A DNA stretch of 64,000 nt from Pantoea deleyi (GTDB lineage Bacteria; Pseudomonadota; Gammaproteobacteria; Enterobacterales; Enterobacteriaceae): contig NZ_CP071405.1 of NCBI RefSeq assembly GCF_022647325.1, forward strand, positions 310,001 through 374,000. The letters run 5' to 3'. The notes under the pieces were generated by a model. That model saw only the letters and a list, made by a program, of their open reading frames with translations, did not search any database and had not been told where the DNA came from. The position numbers and the translations under genes are program-made. Shown here one piece after another: positions 39,144 through 50,090 of this stretch. Each line of letters opens with the position of its first letter. Position 1 is the stretch's first letter.

Positions 39144-41122
39144 TCATCACTGCCGGCGATCCCGAACCGCTGGGTGCCAGTTACGATGGCAAAGGCGTTA
39201 ACTTCACTCTCTTTTCCCAGCATGCCGGGCGCGTAGAGCTCTGCCTGTTTGATGAAGAGGGCACAGAGGTGCGCTTTGACCTGCCTGGCCGCAGTGGGGA
39301 TATCTGGCATGGATACATTCCGGCACTCAGACCCGGACAGCGCTACGGCTACCGGGTGCATGGCCCCTGGGCACCGGCGCAGGGGCACCGTTTTAATCCG
39401 GCGAAGCTGCTGGTCGACCCCTGCGCCCGTGCGGTAGAGGGTGATGTACCGGACGATCCGCTGTTTTATGGCGGGGAAACGCAGCCCGATCCCCATGACA
39501 ACGCGGCGATCGCGCCGAAGTCACGGGTGGTTGCGGAAGATTTCGACTGGCAGGACGATGTCGCCCCCCGCATCCCGTGGGGCAGCACGGTTATCTACGA
39601 GGCCCACGTTCGCGGTCTGACGCTGCTGCATCCGGAAATTCCGGAAACGCTGCGCGGGACTTACGCGGCGCTGGGTCATCCTGTTATGGTGGATTACCTG
39701 CGTCAGCTCGGGATTACCACCCTGGAGCTGCTGCCGGTGGCGCATTTCGCCAGCGAACCGCGGCTGCTGCAGCTCGGTCTCAGCAACTACTGGGGATATA
39801 ACCCCTTTGCGCTCTGGGCGGTTGACCCCCGTTACGGCTCCGGTCAGCCGGGGGTGACGCCGTTGCAGGAGTTCCAGCAGGCGGTGAAAAACCTGCACGC
39901 TGCGGGCATTGAGGTGGTGCTGGATGTGGTGTTTAACCACACCGCCGAACTGGATGAGATTGGCCCGACCCTTTCCCTGCGGGGCATTGATAACGCCAGC
40001 TACTACTGGCTGGACGAGCAGGGGGGGTATCAGAACTGGACCGGCTGCGGCAACACGCTGAACATCCACCATCCGCAGGTGATGGCGTGGACGCTGGAGG
40101 CGCTGCGCTACTGGGTAAGGGTCTGCCATGTTGACGGTTTCCGCTTCGACCTGGCACCGGTACTGGGCCGCACACCCGATTACCAGCGCGATGCGCCCTT
40201 TTTTGCCGCGATCCGCGCCTGTCCGCTGCTCTCTCAGGTCAAGCTGATAGCTGAACCCTGGGATATCGGCCCTGACGGCTATCAGGTAGGCCGTTTTCCG
40301 CCGCCGTTTGCCGAATGGAACGATCAGTTTCGTGACACCGCACGTCGTTACTGGTTGCACGGCGCATTAAGTAACGGCGAGTTTGCCCGCCGCTTTGCTG
40401 CCTCAAGCGATCTTTACCAGCACGATGACCGGGCGCCGCACGCGACGGTTAACCTGATTACCGCCCATGACGGCTTTACGCTGTGGGATGTGGTGAGCTT
40501 CGAACGCAAACACAACGAAGCCAACGGGGAAGATAACCGCGACGGTCACGGCGATAACTACAGCCACAACCACGGCAAAGAGGGGCTGAACGTCACTTAT
40601 GACGTGGTTGAGCGGCGTCGCCGCAGCGTGCGGGCCTTGCTGACCACGCTGCTGCTGTCGCAGGGCACACCCATGCTGCTGGCGGGCGACGAACGTGGCC
40701 ATACGCAGCGTGGCAATAACAACGCCTACTGTCAGGACAACGCCCTGAGCTGGCTTGACTGGCGGGCGGATGAGAAGGGATTAGTCGGATTTACCGCCGC
40801 ACTGATTCGTCTGCGTCAGCGCATTCCGGCGCTGACCGCAGACCGCTGGTGGCAGGACGGTGACGGCAATGTGCAGTGGCTCAATGCCGGTGGCCAGCCA
40901 CTGCAACACGATGAATGGGCGCAGGGGATGCACAGATTGCAGATCCTGCTGTCCGGCCGCTGGTTAATAACAATAAACGCCACGGATAAGGTGAATGACA
41001 TCGTGTTACCAGACGGAGAATGGCGTGCCCTTCCTCCTTTCGCCGGGGACGACAACCCCATCCTGCTAACTGTCTGGCATGGTCCCGCACACGGCGTGTG
41101 CGTGTTCCAAAAGCAATCATAA
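39140..41122 (+). CDS. glgX: Glycogen debranching enzyme GlgX
   Basis: GlgX hydrolyses the alpha-1,6 branches of phosphorylase limit glycogen, releasing mainly maltotetraose and maltotriose. The 660-residue product has a CBM48 N-domain and a GH13 barrel with DVVFNHTAE, the nucleophile in [13 protein letters not shown], the acid/base Glu in LIAEPWDIG and the third Asp in LITAHDGFT. It is coupled to glgB by an ATGA overlap, and glgC begins ten bases after its stop. Confidence 0.96.
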   Translation: MIITAGDPEPLGASYDGKGVNFTLFSQHAGRVELCLFDEEGTEVRFDLPGRSGDIWHGYIPALRPGQRYGYRVHGPWAPAQGHRFNPAKLLVDPCARAVEGDVPDDPLFYGGETQPDPHDNAAIAPKSRVVAEDFDWQDDVAPRIPWGSTVIYEAHVRGLTLLHPEIPETLRGTYAALGHPVMVDYLRQLGITTLELLPVAHFASEPRLLQLGLSNYWGYNPFALWAVDPRYGSGQPGVTPLQEFQQAVKNLHAAGIEVVLDVVFNHTAELDEIGPTLSLRGIDNASYYWLDEQGGYQNWTGCGNTLNIHHPQVMAWTLEALRYWVRVCHVDGFRFDLAPVLGRTPDYQRDAPFFAAIRACPLLSQVKLIAEPWDIGPDGYQVGRFPPPFAEWNDQFRDTARRYWLHGALSNGEFARRFAASSDLYQHDDRAPHATVNLITAHDGFTLWDVVSFERKHNEANGEDNRDGHGDNYSHNHGKEGLNVTYDVVERRRRSVRALLTTLLLSQGTPMLLAGDERGHTQRGNNNAYCQDNALSWLDWRADEKGLVGFTAALIRLRQRIPALTADRWWQDGDGNVQWLNAGGQPLQHDEWAQGMHRLQILLSGRWLITINATDKVNDIVLPDGEWRALPPFAGDDNPILLTVWHGPAHGVCVFQKQS

Positions 41123-41132
41123 GGAGTCAGAC

Positions 41133-42425
41133 ATGGTTAAGTTAGATAGAACAGATCACCTGATGCTGGCCCGCCAGCTCCCTACACAGACGGTTGCTCT
41201 GATCCTCGCCGGCGGACGCGGCACACGACTGGTCGATTTAACGGCCAAGCGTGCCAAACCGGCGGTGCATTTCGGCGGCAAGTTCCGCATTATCGACTTT
41301 GCCCTCTCCAACTGCGTCAACTCCGGTATCCGACGAATTGGCGTGATTACGCAGTATCAGTCTCACACCCTGACTCAGCATATCCAGCGTGGCTGGTCGA
41401 TCTTCAACGAAGAGATGAATGAGTTTGTCGATTTGCTGCCAGCGCAGCAGCGCTTTTCGACCGAACAGTGGTATCGCGGCACGGCGGATGCGGTGACGCA
41501 AAACCTTGATGTGATTCGCCGCTATCAGGCGCAGTACATCGTGATCCTCGCCGGGGACCACATTTATAAGATGGATTACTCCCGCATGCTGCTGGACCAC
41601 GTGGTGAACGAGGCGAAATGTACCATCGCCTGTCTGCCCGTGCCGGTGCATGAAGCCACCGCCTTTGGCGTGATGGCCGTGGATGAAGAGAACATGGTGA
41701 TCGACTTCGTGGAAAAACCCGCGAAGCCGCCCACTATGCCGGGTGATGACACACAGTCGCTCGCCAGCATGGGGATCTACGTGTTTAACGCGGATTACCT
41801 CTATGAGCTGCTGGAAGAGGATCTGCAGACGCCAGGCTCCAACCACGACTTCGGCAAAGATATCCTGCCGAAAATCGTGGCCAGCGGCGAAGGTTATGCG
41901 CACTCCTTTGCGCTCTCCTGCGTGCAGAACGACGACAACGCGCCGCCTTACTGGCGCGATGTCGGCACGCTGGAAGCCTACTGGCGCGCCAATCTCGACC
42001 TGGCCTCCGTGATGCCTGAGCTCGATATGTATGACGTCACCTGGCCCATCCGGACCCATATGGAGCCGCTGCCGCCCGCCAAATTTGTTCAGGATCGTTC
42101 CGGCAGTCACGGAATGACCATGAACTCGCTGGTATCGGGTGGCTGCATCATCTCCGGGTCGGTGGTGGTCAATTCCGTCCTGTTCCCCCGGGTTCGCGTG
42201 AACTCTTTTTGCAATATTGATTCAACCGTCCTGCTGCCTGATGTGGTTGTCGGCCGTTCATGTCGTCTGCGTCGCTGCGTGATCGATCGCGCCTGCGAGT
42301 TACCGGAAGGCATGGTGATTGGCGAAAACCCCGATGAAGACAGTCGTCGGTTTCACCGTTCGGATGAAGGAATCGTGCTGGTAACCCGCGCCATGCTGGC
42401 CAGACTGGCCAAAGCGGGGCTGTAA
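41133..42425 (+). CDS. glgC: Glucose-1-phosphate adenylyltransferase (ADP-glucose pyrophosphorylase)
   Basis: GlgC makes ADP-glucose from ATP and glucose-1-phosphate, the committed and allosterically controlled step of glycogen synthesis. The 430-residue product has the nucleotidyltransferase loop [28 protein letters not shown] with the fructose-1,6-bisphosphate-site lysine, GDHIYKMDY and a C-terminal left-handed beta-helix. The ATG at 41133 has AAGGAG six bases upstream; the open frame from 41079 lies inside glgX. In E. coli CsrA controls the glgC leader; here that leader would be the end of glgX. Confidence 0.96.
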   Translation: MVKLDRTDHLMLARQLPTQTVALILAGGRGTRLVDLTAKRAKPAVHFGGKFRIIDFALSNCVNSGIRRIGVITQYQSHTLTQHIQRGWSIFNEEMNEFVDLLPAQQRFSTEQWYRGTADAVTQNLDVIRRYQAQYIVILAGDHIYKMDYSRMLLDHVVNEAKCTIACLPVPVHEATAFGVMAVDEENMVIDFVEKPAKPPTMPGDDTQSLASMGIYVFNADYLYELLEEDLQTPGSNHDFGKDILPKIVASGEGYAHSFALSCVQNDDNAPPYWRDVGTLEAYWRANLDLASVMPELDMYDVTWPIRTHMEPLPPAKFVQDRSGSHGMTMNSLVSGGCIISGSVVVNSVLFPRVRVNSFCNIDSTVLLPDVVVGRSCRLRRCVIDRACELPEGMVIGENPDEDSRRFHRSDEGIVLVTRAMLARLAKAGL

Positions 42426-42488
42426 GCGATAAGCGGAACTTACGCAATCGGCACGCGGAGCGTGCCGGATAACTTAATGAGGTCGAGG

Positions 42489-43922
42489 ATGCAGGTTTTA
42501 CATGTCTGTTCAGAACTTTTCCCGCTGCTGAAAACGGGCGGACTGGCTGATGTAGTCGGGGCATTACCTCAGGCGCAGATTGCGGGCGGTACGGATACGC
42601 GGGTGCTGTTGCCCGCTTTTCCCGCATTGCGCAAAGGCATACCTGATCTCCAGGTAGTGACAGAGCGAGAGACATTTGCCGGTCATATGCGCCTGCTTTT
42701 TGGTGAATTTAATGGTGTGGGCATCTATTTAATTGATGCGCCTGGCCTCTACGACCGTCCCGGCAGTCCTTATCATGACGAGTCGCAGTTTGCCTATGTC
42801 GACAACTACCTGCGCTTTGCGCTGCTGGGCTGGGTCGGCTGTGAACTGGCGTGCGGCATGGATTCCATGTGGCGTCCCGATATCGTGCATGCTCACGACT
42901 GGCATGCCGGCCTGACCTGCGCCTATCTGGAAGCGCGCGGCCGTCCGGCCAAATCGGTCTTTACCGTGCATAACCTGGCCTATCAGGGGCTGTTCTCGGC
43001 GCACCACATGGACCAGATTGGCCTGCCGTGGTCGTTCTTTAACATGCACGGGCTGGAGTTTTACGGCCAGATCTCCTTCCTGAAAGCGGGACTGTTCTAC
43101 GCCGACCACGTCACAGCGGTCAGCCCGACCTATGCCCATGAGATTACCTCGGCAGAGTATGGCTACGGCATGGAGACCCTGCTGGCGCAGCGGATGCGGG
43201 AAGGGCGCCTGAGCGGGATCCTCAACGGGGTCGATCCCTCTATCTGGGACCCGGCACATGACCTGCTGCTCAGCGCGCGCTACAACCGCGACACGCTGGA
43301 AGCGAAGGCTGAGAACAAACGTCAGCTGCAGGTAGCGATGGGCCTCAAGGTCGATGACAAAGCGCCGGTGTTCTGCGTTATCAGCCGTCTGACCAAACAG
43401 AAAGGGCTGGACCTGGTGCTGGAGGCGCTGCCTGGCCTGCTGGCGCAGGGTGGCCAGCTGGTGCTGCTGGGACAGGGCGATGCCGAACTGCAGCAGGGCT
43501 TCCTGGCCGCCGCGGCAGAGCATCCGGGCAGCGTCGGCGTGCAGATTGGCTATCACGAGGCATTCTCTCACCGCATTGTCGGGGGCGCAGATGTGATCGT
43601 GGTGCCGAGTCGCTTCGAGCCCTGTGGTCTGACACAACTTTATGGCCTGAAATATGGTACGTTGCCTTTAGTGCGCCGTACGGGTGGCCTGGCCGATACC
43701 GTCAACGACAGTTCGTTAGAGAACCTGGCCGACGGTATCGCCAGCGGATTCAGTTTTGAAGATGCCAACGCCTGGTCGCTGCTGCGGGCTATCCGGCGCG
43801 CGTTTGTGTTGTGGTCCCGTCCGTCTCTGTGGCGTTACGTTCAGCGTCAGGCGATGGGCATGGACTTTAGCTGGCAGGTGGCGGCACAAGCCTACCGTGA
43901 TCTTTACCAACGTTTGATGTAA
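42489..43922 (+). CDS. glgA: Glycogen synthase GlgA
   Basis: GlgA extends alpha-1,4 glucan chains from ADP-glucose. The 477-residue product is a GT5 enzyme: [22 protein letters not shown] with the KTGGL ADP-glucose motif (Lys15), the [13 protein letters not shown] segment, and the C-terminal catalytic stretch [20 protein letters not shown]. The ATG at 42489 has GAGG six bases upstream and gives exactly the E. coli length. It follows glgC by 63 bases and precedes glgP by 18. Confidence 0.96.
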   Translation: MQVLHVCSELFPLLKTGGLADVVGALPQAQIAGGTDTRVLLPAFPALRKGIPDLQVVTERETFAGHMRLLFGEFNGVGIYLIDAPGLYDRPGSPYHDESQFAYVDNYLRFALLGWVGCELACGMDSMWRPDIVHAHDWHAGLTCAYLEARGRPAKSVFTVHNLAYQGLFSAHHMDQIGLPWSFFNMHGLEFYGQISFLKAGLFYADHVTAVSPTYAHEITSAEYGYGMETLLAQRMREGRLSGILNGVDPSIWDPAHDLLLSARYNRDTLEAKAENKRQLQVAMGLKVDDKAPVFCVISRLTKQKGLDLVLEALPGLLAQGGQLVLLGQGDAELQQGFLAAAAEHPGSVGVQIGYHEAFSHRIVGGADVIVVPSRFEPCGLTQLYGLKYGTLPLVRRTGGLADTVNDSSLENLADGIASGFSFEDANAWSLLRAIRRAFVLWSRPSLWRYVQRQAMGMDFSWQVAAQAYRDLYQRLM

Positions 43923-43940
43923 CGGATTGGGAAACTGGAT

Positions 43941-46388
43941 ATGAACGCACCTTTCACTTACGCCTCACCAACGTTGACGGTTGATGCCTTAAAGCATTCG
44001 ATTGCCTACAAGCTGATGTTTACCATCGGCAAAGATCCCTCTATCGCCAATAAACATGAGTGGCTCAACGCCTCGCTGCTGGCGGTGCGTGACCGGATGG
44101 TCGAGCGCTGGCTGCGCTCCAGCCGTGCGCAGCTCTCTCAGGATGTTCGCCAGGTCTATTACCTGTCGATGGAGTTCCTGATGGGCCGCACGCTGGGCAA
44201 TGCGCTGCTGGCGATGGGGATCTATGACGATCTCAACCAGGCGCTGGATGAGATGGGTCTGGATCTGGCTGAGCTGATGGAAGAGGAGAACGATCCGGGG
44301 CTGGGCAACGGCGGTCTGGGCCGTCTGGCGGCCTGTTTCCTCGACTCGCTGGCGACGCTGGGCATGCCGGGCCGGGGTTACGGCATCCGTTATGATTACG
44401 GCATGTTCAAACAGAACATCGTGGAAGGTGAGCAGAAAGAGTCGCCGGATTACTGGCTGGAATATGGTAATCCGTGGGAATTCCAGCGTTTCAACACCCG
44501 TTACAAAGTCCGTTTCGGCGGTCGCGTCCAGCACGAGGGCACCAAGGTGCGCTGGCTGGAGACCGAAGAGATTCTGGCGATGGCCTATGACCAGATCATC
44601 CCCGGCTTTGACACCGACGCCACCAACACCCTCCGGCTGTGGGGCGCGCAGGCCAGTAACGAGATCAATCTTGGTAAATTCAACCAGGGTGACTACTTCG
44701 CGGCGGTGGAAGATAAAAACCACTCCGAAAACGTCTCACGGGTACTCTACCCGGATGACTCGACCTACTCCGGACGTGAGCTGCGTCTGCGTCAGGAGTA
44801 TTTCCTGGTGTCCGCCACGGTGCAGGATATCCTGAATCGCCACTGGCGGATGCACCAGACCTGGGACAACCTGGCGGATAAAATTGCCATTCACCTGAAT
44901 GACACGCATCCGGTGCTGGCGATCCCTGAACTGATGCGCCTGCTGATCGACGAACATAAGTTCAGCTGGGACAGCGCTTTCGACGTCTGCTGTCAGGTCT
45001 TCTCCTATACCAACCACACGCTGATGAGCGAAGCGCTGGAGACCTGGCCGGTGGACATGATCGGCAAGATCCTGCCGCGCCACCTCAGCATCATTTTTGA
45101 GATCAACGACTTCTTCCTGAAGACCGTGCAGGATCACTATCCCGACGACATCGATCTGCTGTCGCGCATTTCGATCATCGACGAGAACGATGGCCGCCGG
45201 GTGCGCATGGCCTGGCTGGCGGTGGTCGTCAGCCACAAGGTCAACGGTGTCTCTGAGCTGCACTCGAATCTGATGGTGCAGTCGCTGTTTGCCGATTTCT
45301 CCCGTCTGTTTCCCGGTCGCTTCTGCAACAAGACCAACGGCGTGACGCCACGTCGCTGGCTGGCGCTGGCGAACCCGGCGCTCTCTGAGGTGCTGGACGA
45401 CGAGATTGGCCGCAACTGGCGTACCGATCTCAGCCAGCTCGGCGAGCTGAAAGCGCAGATCGACTACCCGGCCTTTATCGAAAAGGTGGCGGTCGCCAAG
45501 CATCAGAACAAGCGCCGGCTGGCCGACTGGGTGGCGAAGAATCTGGATGTGGTGCTCGATCCGAATGCGCTGTTCGATGTACAGATCAAGCGTATTCACG
45601 AGTACAAACGTCAGCTGCTCAACGTCCTGCATGTGATCACGCGATACAACCGTATCAAGGCCGATCCGCAGGCCGACTGGGTGCCGCGCGTCAACATCTT
45701 TGCCGGAAAAGCGGCGTCGGCCTACTACGTCGCCAAACAAATCATTCATCTGATCAACGATGTCGCCAACGTGATCAACAACGATCCGCAGGTGAAGAAC
45801 AAGCTGAAGGTCGTCTTCATCCCGAACTACAGCGTCAGCCTGGCGCAGATCATCATTCCGGCGGCCGACCTCTCCGAGCAGATCTCGACGGCGGGAACGG
45901 AAGCGTCCGGCACCAGTAACATGAAGTTTGCGCTGAACGGCGCCCTGACCATCGGCACCCTGGATGGGGCGAACGTTGAGATGCTGGATCACGTCGGCGA
46001 AGAGAACATCTTTATCTTCGGGAACACCACGCCGCAGGTCGAAGCCCTGCGTAAAAAGGGCTATAACCCGCGTGACTACTACGAAGGCGACGAGGAGCTG
46101 CATCAGGTGCTGACCCAGATCGCCTCGGGCGTCTTCAGTCCGCAGGAGCCGGGTCGCTACCGCAATCTGTTCGATTCGCTGGTCAACTTCGGCGATCACT
46201 ATCAGTTACTGGCGGATTATCGCAGCTACGTGGACACCCAGGATAAGGTGGATGCGCTCTACCGTAAGCCGGATGAGTGGCAGCGTCGCGCCGCCAGAAA
46301 TATCGCCGGGATGGGCTACTTCTCGTCAGATCGTACCATTCAGGAGTACGCCGACGAGATCTGGAATATTTCGCCGGTCAGGCTGTAA
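43941..46388 (+). CDS. glgP: Glycogen phosphorylase GlgP
   Basis: GlgP releases glucose-1-phosphate from glycogen ends. The 815-residue product is a GT35 phosphorylase with [41 protein letters not shown] and the pyridoxal phosphate lysine in [20 protein letters not shown]. Its place at the end of the glg operon separates it from MalP, the second phosphorylase at 58653. A hairpin follows. Confidence 0.96.
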   Translation: MNAPFTYASPTLTVDALKHSIAYKLMFTIGKDPSIANKHEWLNASLLAVRDRMVERWLRSSRAQLSQDVRQVYYLSMEFLMGRTLGNALLAMGIYDDLNQALDEMGLDLAELMEEENDPGLGNGGLGRLAACFLDSLATLGMPGRGYGIRYDYGMFKQNIVEGEQKESPDYWLEYGNPWEFQRFNTRYKVRFGGRVQHEGTKVRWLETEEILAMAYDQIIPGFDTDATNTLRLWGAQASNEINLGKFNQGDYFAAVEDKNHSENVSRVLYPDDSTYSGRELRLRQEYFLVSATVQDILNRHWRMHQTWDNLADKIAIHLNDTHPVLAIPELMRLLIDEHKFSWDSAFDVCCQVFSYTNHTLMSEALETWPVDMIGKILPRHLSIIFEINDFFLKTVQDHYPDDIDLLSRISIIDENDGRRVRMAWLAVVVSHKVNGVSELHSNLMVQSLFADFSRLFPGRFCNKTNGVTPRRWLALANPALSEVLDDEIGRNWRTDLSQLGELKAQIDYPAFIEKVAVAKHQNKRRLADWVAKNLDVVLDPNALFDVQIKRIHEYKRQLLNVLHVITRYNRIKADPQADWVPRVNIFAGKAASAYYVAKQIIHLINDVANVINNDPQVKNKLKVVFIPNYSVSLAQIIIPAADLSEQISTAGTEASGTSNMKFALNGALTIGTLDGANVEMLDHVGEENIFIFGNTTPQVEALRKKGYNPRDYYEGDEELHQVLTQIASGVFSPQEPGRYRNLFDSLVNFGDHYQLLADYRSYVDTQDKVDALYRKPDEWQRRAARNIAGMGYFSSDRTIQEYADEIWNISPVRL

Positions 46389-46404
46389 GCAAGGCGTTTA
46401 CATC

Positions 46405-46430
46405 CGTGCGGCCAGGAAACCGGCCGCACG
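46405..46430 (+). terminator. Hairpin after glgP
   Basis: Perfect nine-base stem CGTGCGGCC (46405-46413) / GGCCGCACG (46422-46430), followed by a pyrimidine run CTCTCTTCTTCTC rather than pure T. Likely the end of the glg operon. Confidence 0.6.
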
Positions 46431-46562
46431 CTCTCTTCTTCTCACCGCTTCCCCTTTTTCCAACCGCCTCCCGTTCCGCATGTGCGAGCCAGATCATTAC
46501 ACCCCGACAGAGAATCGCTACTATGGGCACAAACCAGATGCGCCAGCAGGGAACCCCAGCGA

Positions 46563-47498
46563 ATGAGTGACAACATCAACCAGGAAATTACCTTCCGTAA
46601 GCTCAGCGTTTTCATGATGTTTATGAGTAAGGGCAATATCGCGCGAACGGCGGAGGCGCTCGATCTGAGCAGCGTCAGCGTACACCGCGCGCTGCACACG
46701 CTGGAGGAGGGGATCGACTGCCCGCTCTTTATTCACAAGGGCCGTAACCTGGTGCCGCTGCCCGCCGCGTGGACGCTGCTGGAGTACTGTCGCGATGTGA
46801 CCACGCTGATGGGAAAGGGCATCGAAGAGGCGCGTAAGGTAGCGGGCATCGGCGGCGGACGCCTGCGGCTGGGCACGCTCTACTCGCTGACGCTGGAGAC
46901 CATTCCGCGGCTGATCATGGGGATGAAGCTGCGGCGGCCCACGCTGGAGCTTGATCTGACGATGGGTTCCAATCAGATGCTGCTGGATATGCTGGAAGAT
47001 GATGTGCTGGATGCGATCCTGATCGCCACCGATGAGGGCGAACTGAATGACACCCATTTCGATGTGATCCCGCTGTTTGAAGATCGGATCTTCCTGGCCG
47101 CCCCAGCTGGCGAGGCGCGGGACGGCACCGGGCCGGTCGATCTCCGTGACTATGCCGATCGCGATTTTGTCTCACTGGCGGAGGGCTTTGCGACCTACAC
47201 CGGTTCGCAGGAGGCGTTTCAGATCGCCGGATTCGAACCGCGGATGGTGACCCGGGTCAATGACATCTTCTCGATGATTAGCCTGGTGCAGGCGGGCATC
47301 GGGCTGGCGCTGATCCCCGGCCGAATGAAAAAAGTCTATGAAAACAATATTCAGCTGCTGACGCTCGCCGGGCCTTATCAGATGTGTCAGCAGATCGCGA
47401 TCGTCTACGCCCACCGGCGCGAACGCGATCAGGATTTACTGGCGCTGGCGGCAGAGGGACGGATGTACGCCCGCACCCTCAGCGATCCAGCCGTTTAG
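46563..47498 (+). CDS. mdcR: LysR family regulator of malonate utilisation
   Basis: The 311-residue product is a LysR-type regulator: winged helix-turn-helix in residues 8-65 (FMSKGNIARTAEALDLSSVSVHRALHTLEEG) and an effector domain from about 95 (GGGRLRLGTLYSL). The segment FATYTGSQEAFQIAGFEPRM fits the malonate-linked MdcR/MauR group. The ATG at 46563 begins the HTH-bearing chain; an upstream in-frame start at 46482 overlaps the glgP terminator region. It faces mdcH and overlaps it by 20 bases at the 3' ends. Expected to activate mdcA-H with malonate, by analogy with Klebsiella. Confidence 0.87.
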   Translation: MSDNINQEITFRKLSVFMMFMSKGNIARTAEALDLSSVSVHRALHTLEEGIDCPLFIHKGRNLVPLPAAWTLLEYCRDVTTLMGKGIEEARKVAGIGGGRLRLGTLYSLTLETIPRLIMGMKLRRPTLELDLTMGSNQMLLDMLEDDVLDAILIATDEGELNDTHFDVIPLFEDRIFLAAPAGEARDGTGPVDLRDYADRDFVSLAEGFATYTGSQEAFQIAGFEPRMVTRVNDIFSMISLVQAGIGLALIPGRMKKVYENNIQLLTLAGPYQMCQQIAIVYAHRRERDQDLLALAAEGRMYARTLSDPAV

Positions 47499-48381
47499 CC
47501 AGATGCCGCGCAACCTCGATGCTGTTGCGCTCCAGACAGATCGCGTCACCCTGCCAGCCCGCCTGCAGCGTCAGACCGGTCAGGACGTTGCCGGGCGGCA
47601 TCTCAATCGCCAGCCGGGCATCGCGCTGGCTGGCGGCCACCATCGCATCGTGCCACTGCACCGTGCGCGCCATATTAAAGGCGAGATCGTCGGCTATCCT
47701 GGCGGGATCGTGGATAACCCGCCCGGTTGAGCCGCTGAGGTAGGCATAGCGGGGCCGGGAGAGCGTTACGGACTCAAAGGCGCGCGCCAGTTCGGCGGCA
47801 GGTTCGTCCAGCAGGGCGCAGTGCGACGGCACGCTCACCGCGAGCTTAATCGCCTTGTTGGCTCCGGCCTCCAGGGCTTTCTGCGCGACCCTCGCCATAT
47901 CCTCATCGCGTCCGGCAATCACCATCTGCGTTTCGGCGTTGAGGTTGGCGAGATAGGTGTTGCTGCCCGCCAGCAGCGGCTCCAGACGGTTCAGGGTCAG
48001 GCCGGTAATTGCAGTCAGGCCATACCCCTGCGGATAGGCCTGCTCCATCAGATCGCCACGGCGTGCAACCAGCTGCAGGGCATCCGCAAAATCCAGCGCC
48101 CCCGCGATCACGGCCGCAGGAAACGCACCGATCGACAGGCCGCTGACGATATCGGGCACCACGCCCTGGCGAATGAGCTCACGCGCCCAGGCGACACCGC
48201 AAATCAGCAGTGAGAGCTGGACCGCGCGGGTGTGGCGCAGCGCCTCTGCGCTGTCGAGCCGGTCGGCCTCCTCGCCCAGCACCGCCCGCGCCTGACTTAA
48301 CAGTGCATCGCCGTCGGGCAGATGCTGCAGCATACCGGCACGCTGGGTGCCCTGACCGGGAAAGGTAAAGAGTATTTTCAT
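47479..48381 (-). CDS. mdcH: Malonyl-CoA:ACP transacylase of malonate decarboxylase
   Basis: MdcH loads malonyl groups from malonyl-CoA onto the holo-ACP subunit MdcC to start the decarboxylase cycle. The 300-residue product is FabD-like, with FPGQGTQ at the start, the nucleophile Ser83 in GLSIG, and the catalytic His187 in SVPSHCALL. Its start overlaps the mdcG stop by four bases (ATGA). It is last in the mdc operon and overlaps convergent mdcR. Confidence 0.92.
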   Translation of the reverse strand: MKILFTFPGQGTQRAGMLQHLPDGDALLSQARAVLGEEADRLDSAEALRHTRAVQLSLLICGVAWARELIRQGVVPDIVSGLSIGAFPAAVIAGALDFADALQLVARRGDLMEQAYPQGYGLTAITGLTLNRLEPLLAGSNTYLANLNAETQMVIAGRDEDMARVAQKALEAGANKAIKLAVSVPSHCALLDEPAAELARAFESVTLSRPRYAYLSGSTGRVIHDPARIADDLAFNMARTVQWHDAMVAASQRDARLAIEMPPGNVLTGLTLQAGWQGDAICLERNSIEVARHLAKRLDR

Positions 48382-48995
48382 TGTTCCTCTCTGCTCCAGG
48401 GGGCGGCGGTCAGCCGCGGGCCGGTATCGGTTTTCAGCAGCACCCGGCCTTCACGCAGCCACTCATCCAGGGCAAACGCGCCAGACGGCGTTTCCACCTG
48501 GGTGTCGGTCCGGCACGCCAGCGTCGCGGTCAGCGCCTGCCACTGCTGCAGCGCCTCACGGGGCAGCGGCTGCGGGGCGCGGATCACGACATCCAGATCG
48601 CTGGCGGCGTGCAGCGTGGGGCGCTGCGTCGCCAGCGCATATCCGGTGCTGCCGGTGATGCCCCAGCGCCACGGCCAGCGGGTTTCGCTGAGCAGAATCG
48701 CCGCGCTGACCGGTGCACAGGCGGCGAAAGGCGACGCGAGCAGGCACACCCGTTCAGCTAGGCTCTCCGGCGTCACCACCCGGCTGATATCGGCTGGCGA
48801 GATCCAGCCAGCGGCGCGCTGCTCACGACGCTCGCCGCGCACGCCAATCGGGATTAAGCCGGACGCCCGTTGATCGCGCCGCACCACCACAGGCAGGTCG
48901 GGATGCCAGTGCTGGCTGACCCAGTTCTCCTGAAGCGTGGCTAACGCACGGCGGGTTCGCAGCCAGAGCAGATCGTGGGGGCGGGGATCGCACAT
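48378..48995 (-). CDS. mdcG: Malonate decarboxylase holo-ACP synthase (phosphoribosyl-dephospho-CoA transferase)
   Basis: MdcG transfers the 2'-(5''-triphosphoribosyl)-3'-dephospho-CoA group made by MdcB to the serine of apo-MdcC. The 205-residue product has the nucleotidyltransferase-like motif GSTGYALATQRPTLHAASDLDVVI, with the paired Asp residues expected for metal binding, and the N-terminal PHDLLWL. It lies one base after mdcF and overlaps mdcH. Specific to prosthetic-group maturation. Confidence 0.9.
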   Translation of the reverse strand: MCDPRPHDLLWLRTRRALATLQENWVSQHWHPDLPVVVRRDQRASGLIPIGVRGERREQRAAGWISPADISRVVTPESLAERVCLLASPFAACAPVSAAILLSETRWPWRWGITGSTGYALATQRPTLHAASDLDVVIRAPQPLPREALQQWQALTATLACRTDTQVETPSGAFALDEWLREGRVLLKTDTGPRLTAAPWSREEQ

Positions 48996-48996
48996 A

Positions 48997-49956
48997 TTAC
49001 ATTCCTGATGTCAGCGTAATGAACAGCGGTAACGATAAAACGGAGAGAAGCGAACTGAGCAGCAGCACCGCTTCCGCATCGGGTGACTGTACGCCAAAGC
49101 GATTGCCAAATACCACACCGAAGAAACCGGCCGACAGCGCAATCATCAGGATCGCGGTGATCGCCACCGAACCGTGAAGGCCCATGACCAGCACCAGACC
49201 CCAGGCCACAAAAGGCTGGATCAGCAGCTTGGCAACGGTACCGATCCCTACCACAGCATTGAATTTCAGCTTACGGGCCGAGAGGATAACGCCGGTCAGG
49301 AACAGGGCGGCGGCGGTGGCCGACAGACCCAGCGGTTTAATCGCGGCGATCACCAGCTCCGGCATTCTGATACCGAATGCGCTCAGCACCACGCCCAGCA
49401 GCGGGCCCCAGACGATCGGTTTCTTAATCGAGCGCCACATCAGCACCGGCAGCATGGTCAGCGTCGAGCCCACATTTTCACCGGCGCTGCGCGCTTTTTC
49501 CCGCTCCAGGATCAGCAGACAGAAAGGCGTCATCAGCACCGATCCGCAGGCAATCGAGACCGCCACCGACAGGGAGGTTGCAGAGCCTTCGCCCAGCACG
49601 CTGCCCAGAATCGGCAGGCCCAGTGCGGCGTAGTTCGGCAGGGCGACCGTCAGGGTCAGCACCGCGGCATCCTGCGGCGATTTTTTAAAGACGCCGGTCG
49701 CCAGGAAATAGAGGGCCGCATAGACAATCCACATTGCGCCGGTCAGAACCACAATCAGCGGCGACTGCGCAACGATGCCCGACCACGGCGTCTGAACCGT
49801 GGCGCTGAACAGCGCGGCGGGCAGCGCAAAATCCATCACAAAAATATTGAGCAGCGAGACATCTTTGTTGTTGACCATTCCGGCCTTACCCGCCCAGAAA
49901 CCGAGCAGCATAATGACGAAGATTGGCGCAAGGGCATGAACAATTGTATAGATCAT
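48997..49956 (-). CDS. mdcF: Malonate transporter, auxin efflux carrier (AEC) family
   Basis: MdcF is the likely malonate importer. The 319-residue product has about ten hydrophobic helices and AEC-family features such as FVMDFALPAALFSA near the N-terminus and the C-terminal LLSSLLSVLSLPLFITL. In Klebsiella the mdc cluster has an AEC transporter in the same position. It is separated from mdcE by 134 bases containing a hairpin and sits one base before mdcG. AEC proteins vary in substrate, so malonate is inferred from context. Confidence 0.85.
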   Translation of the reverse strand: MIYTIVHALAPIFVIMLLGFWAGKAGMVNNKDVSLLNIFVMDFALPAALFSATVQTPWSGIVAQSPLIVVLTGAMWIVYAALYFLATGVFKKSPQDAAVLTLTVALPNYAALGLPILGSVLGEGSATSLSVAVSIACGSVLMTPFCLLILEREKARSAGENVGSTLTMLPVLMWRSIKKPIVWGPLLGVVLSAFGIRMPELVIAAIKPLGLSATAAALFLTGVILSARKLKFNAVVGIGTVAKLLIQPFVAWGLVLVMGLHGSVAITAILMIALSAGFFGVVFGNRFGVQSPDAEAVLLLSSLLSVLSLPLFITLTSGM

Positions 49957-50029
49957 AAATCACCTGTTATTAAGAGAAAAATTCTTTAAAAACAGCGATG
50001 TTTATAATTCTGAACACGGCCACTGCGCC

Positions 50030-50053
50030 GGGGCGCACGCGTTGATGCGCCCC
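50030..50053 (-). terminator. Hairpin between mdcE and mdcF
   Basis: Perfect eight-base stem GGGGCGCA (50030-50037) / TGCGCCCC (50046-50053) in the only sizeable gap of the mdc operon. With no T tract it may be an attenuator or an RNA-stabilising element dividing enzyme genes from transport and maturation genes. Confidence 0.5.
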
Positions 50054-50090
50054 ATCAGACCGGTTTAGGCAGGTTTATTTTTTATGTTTT

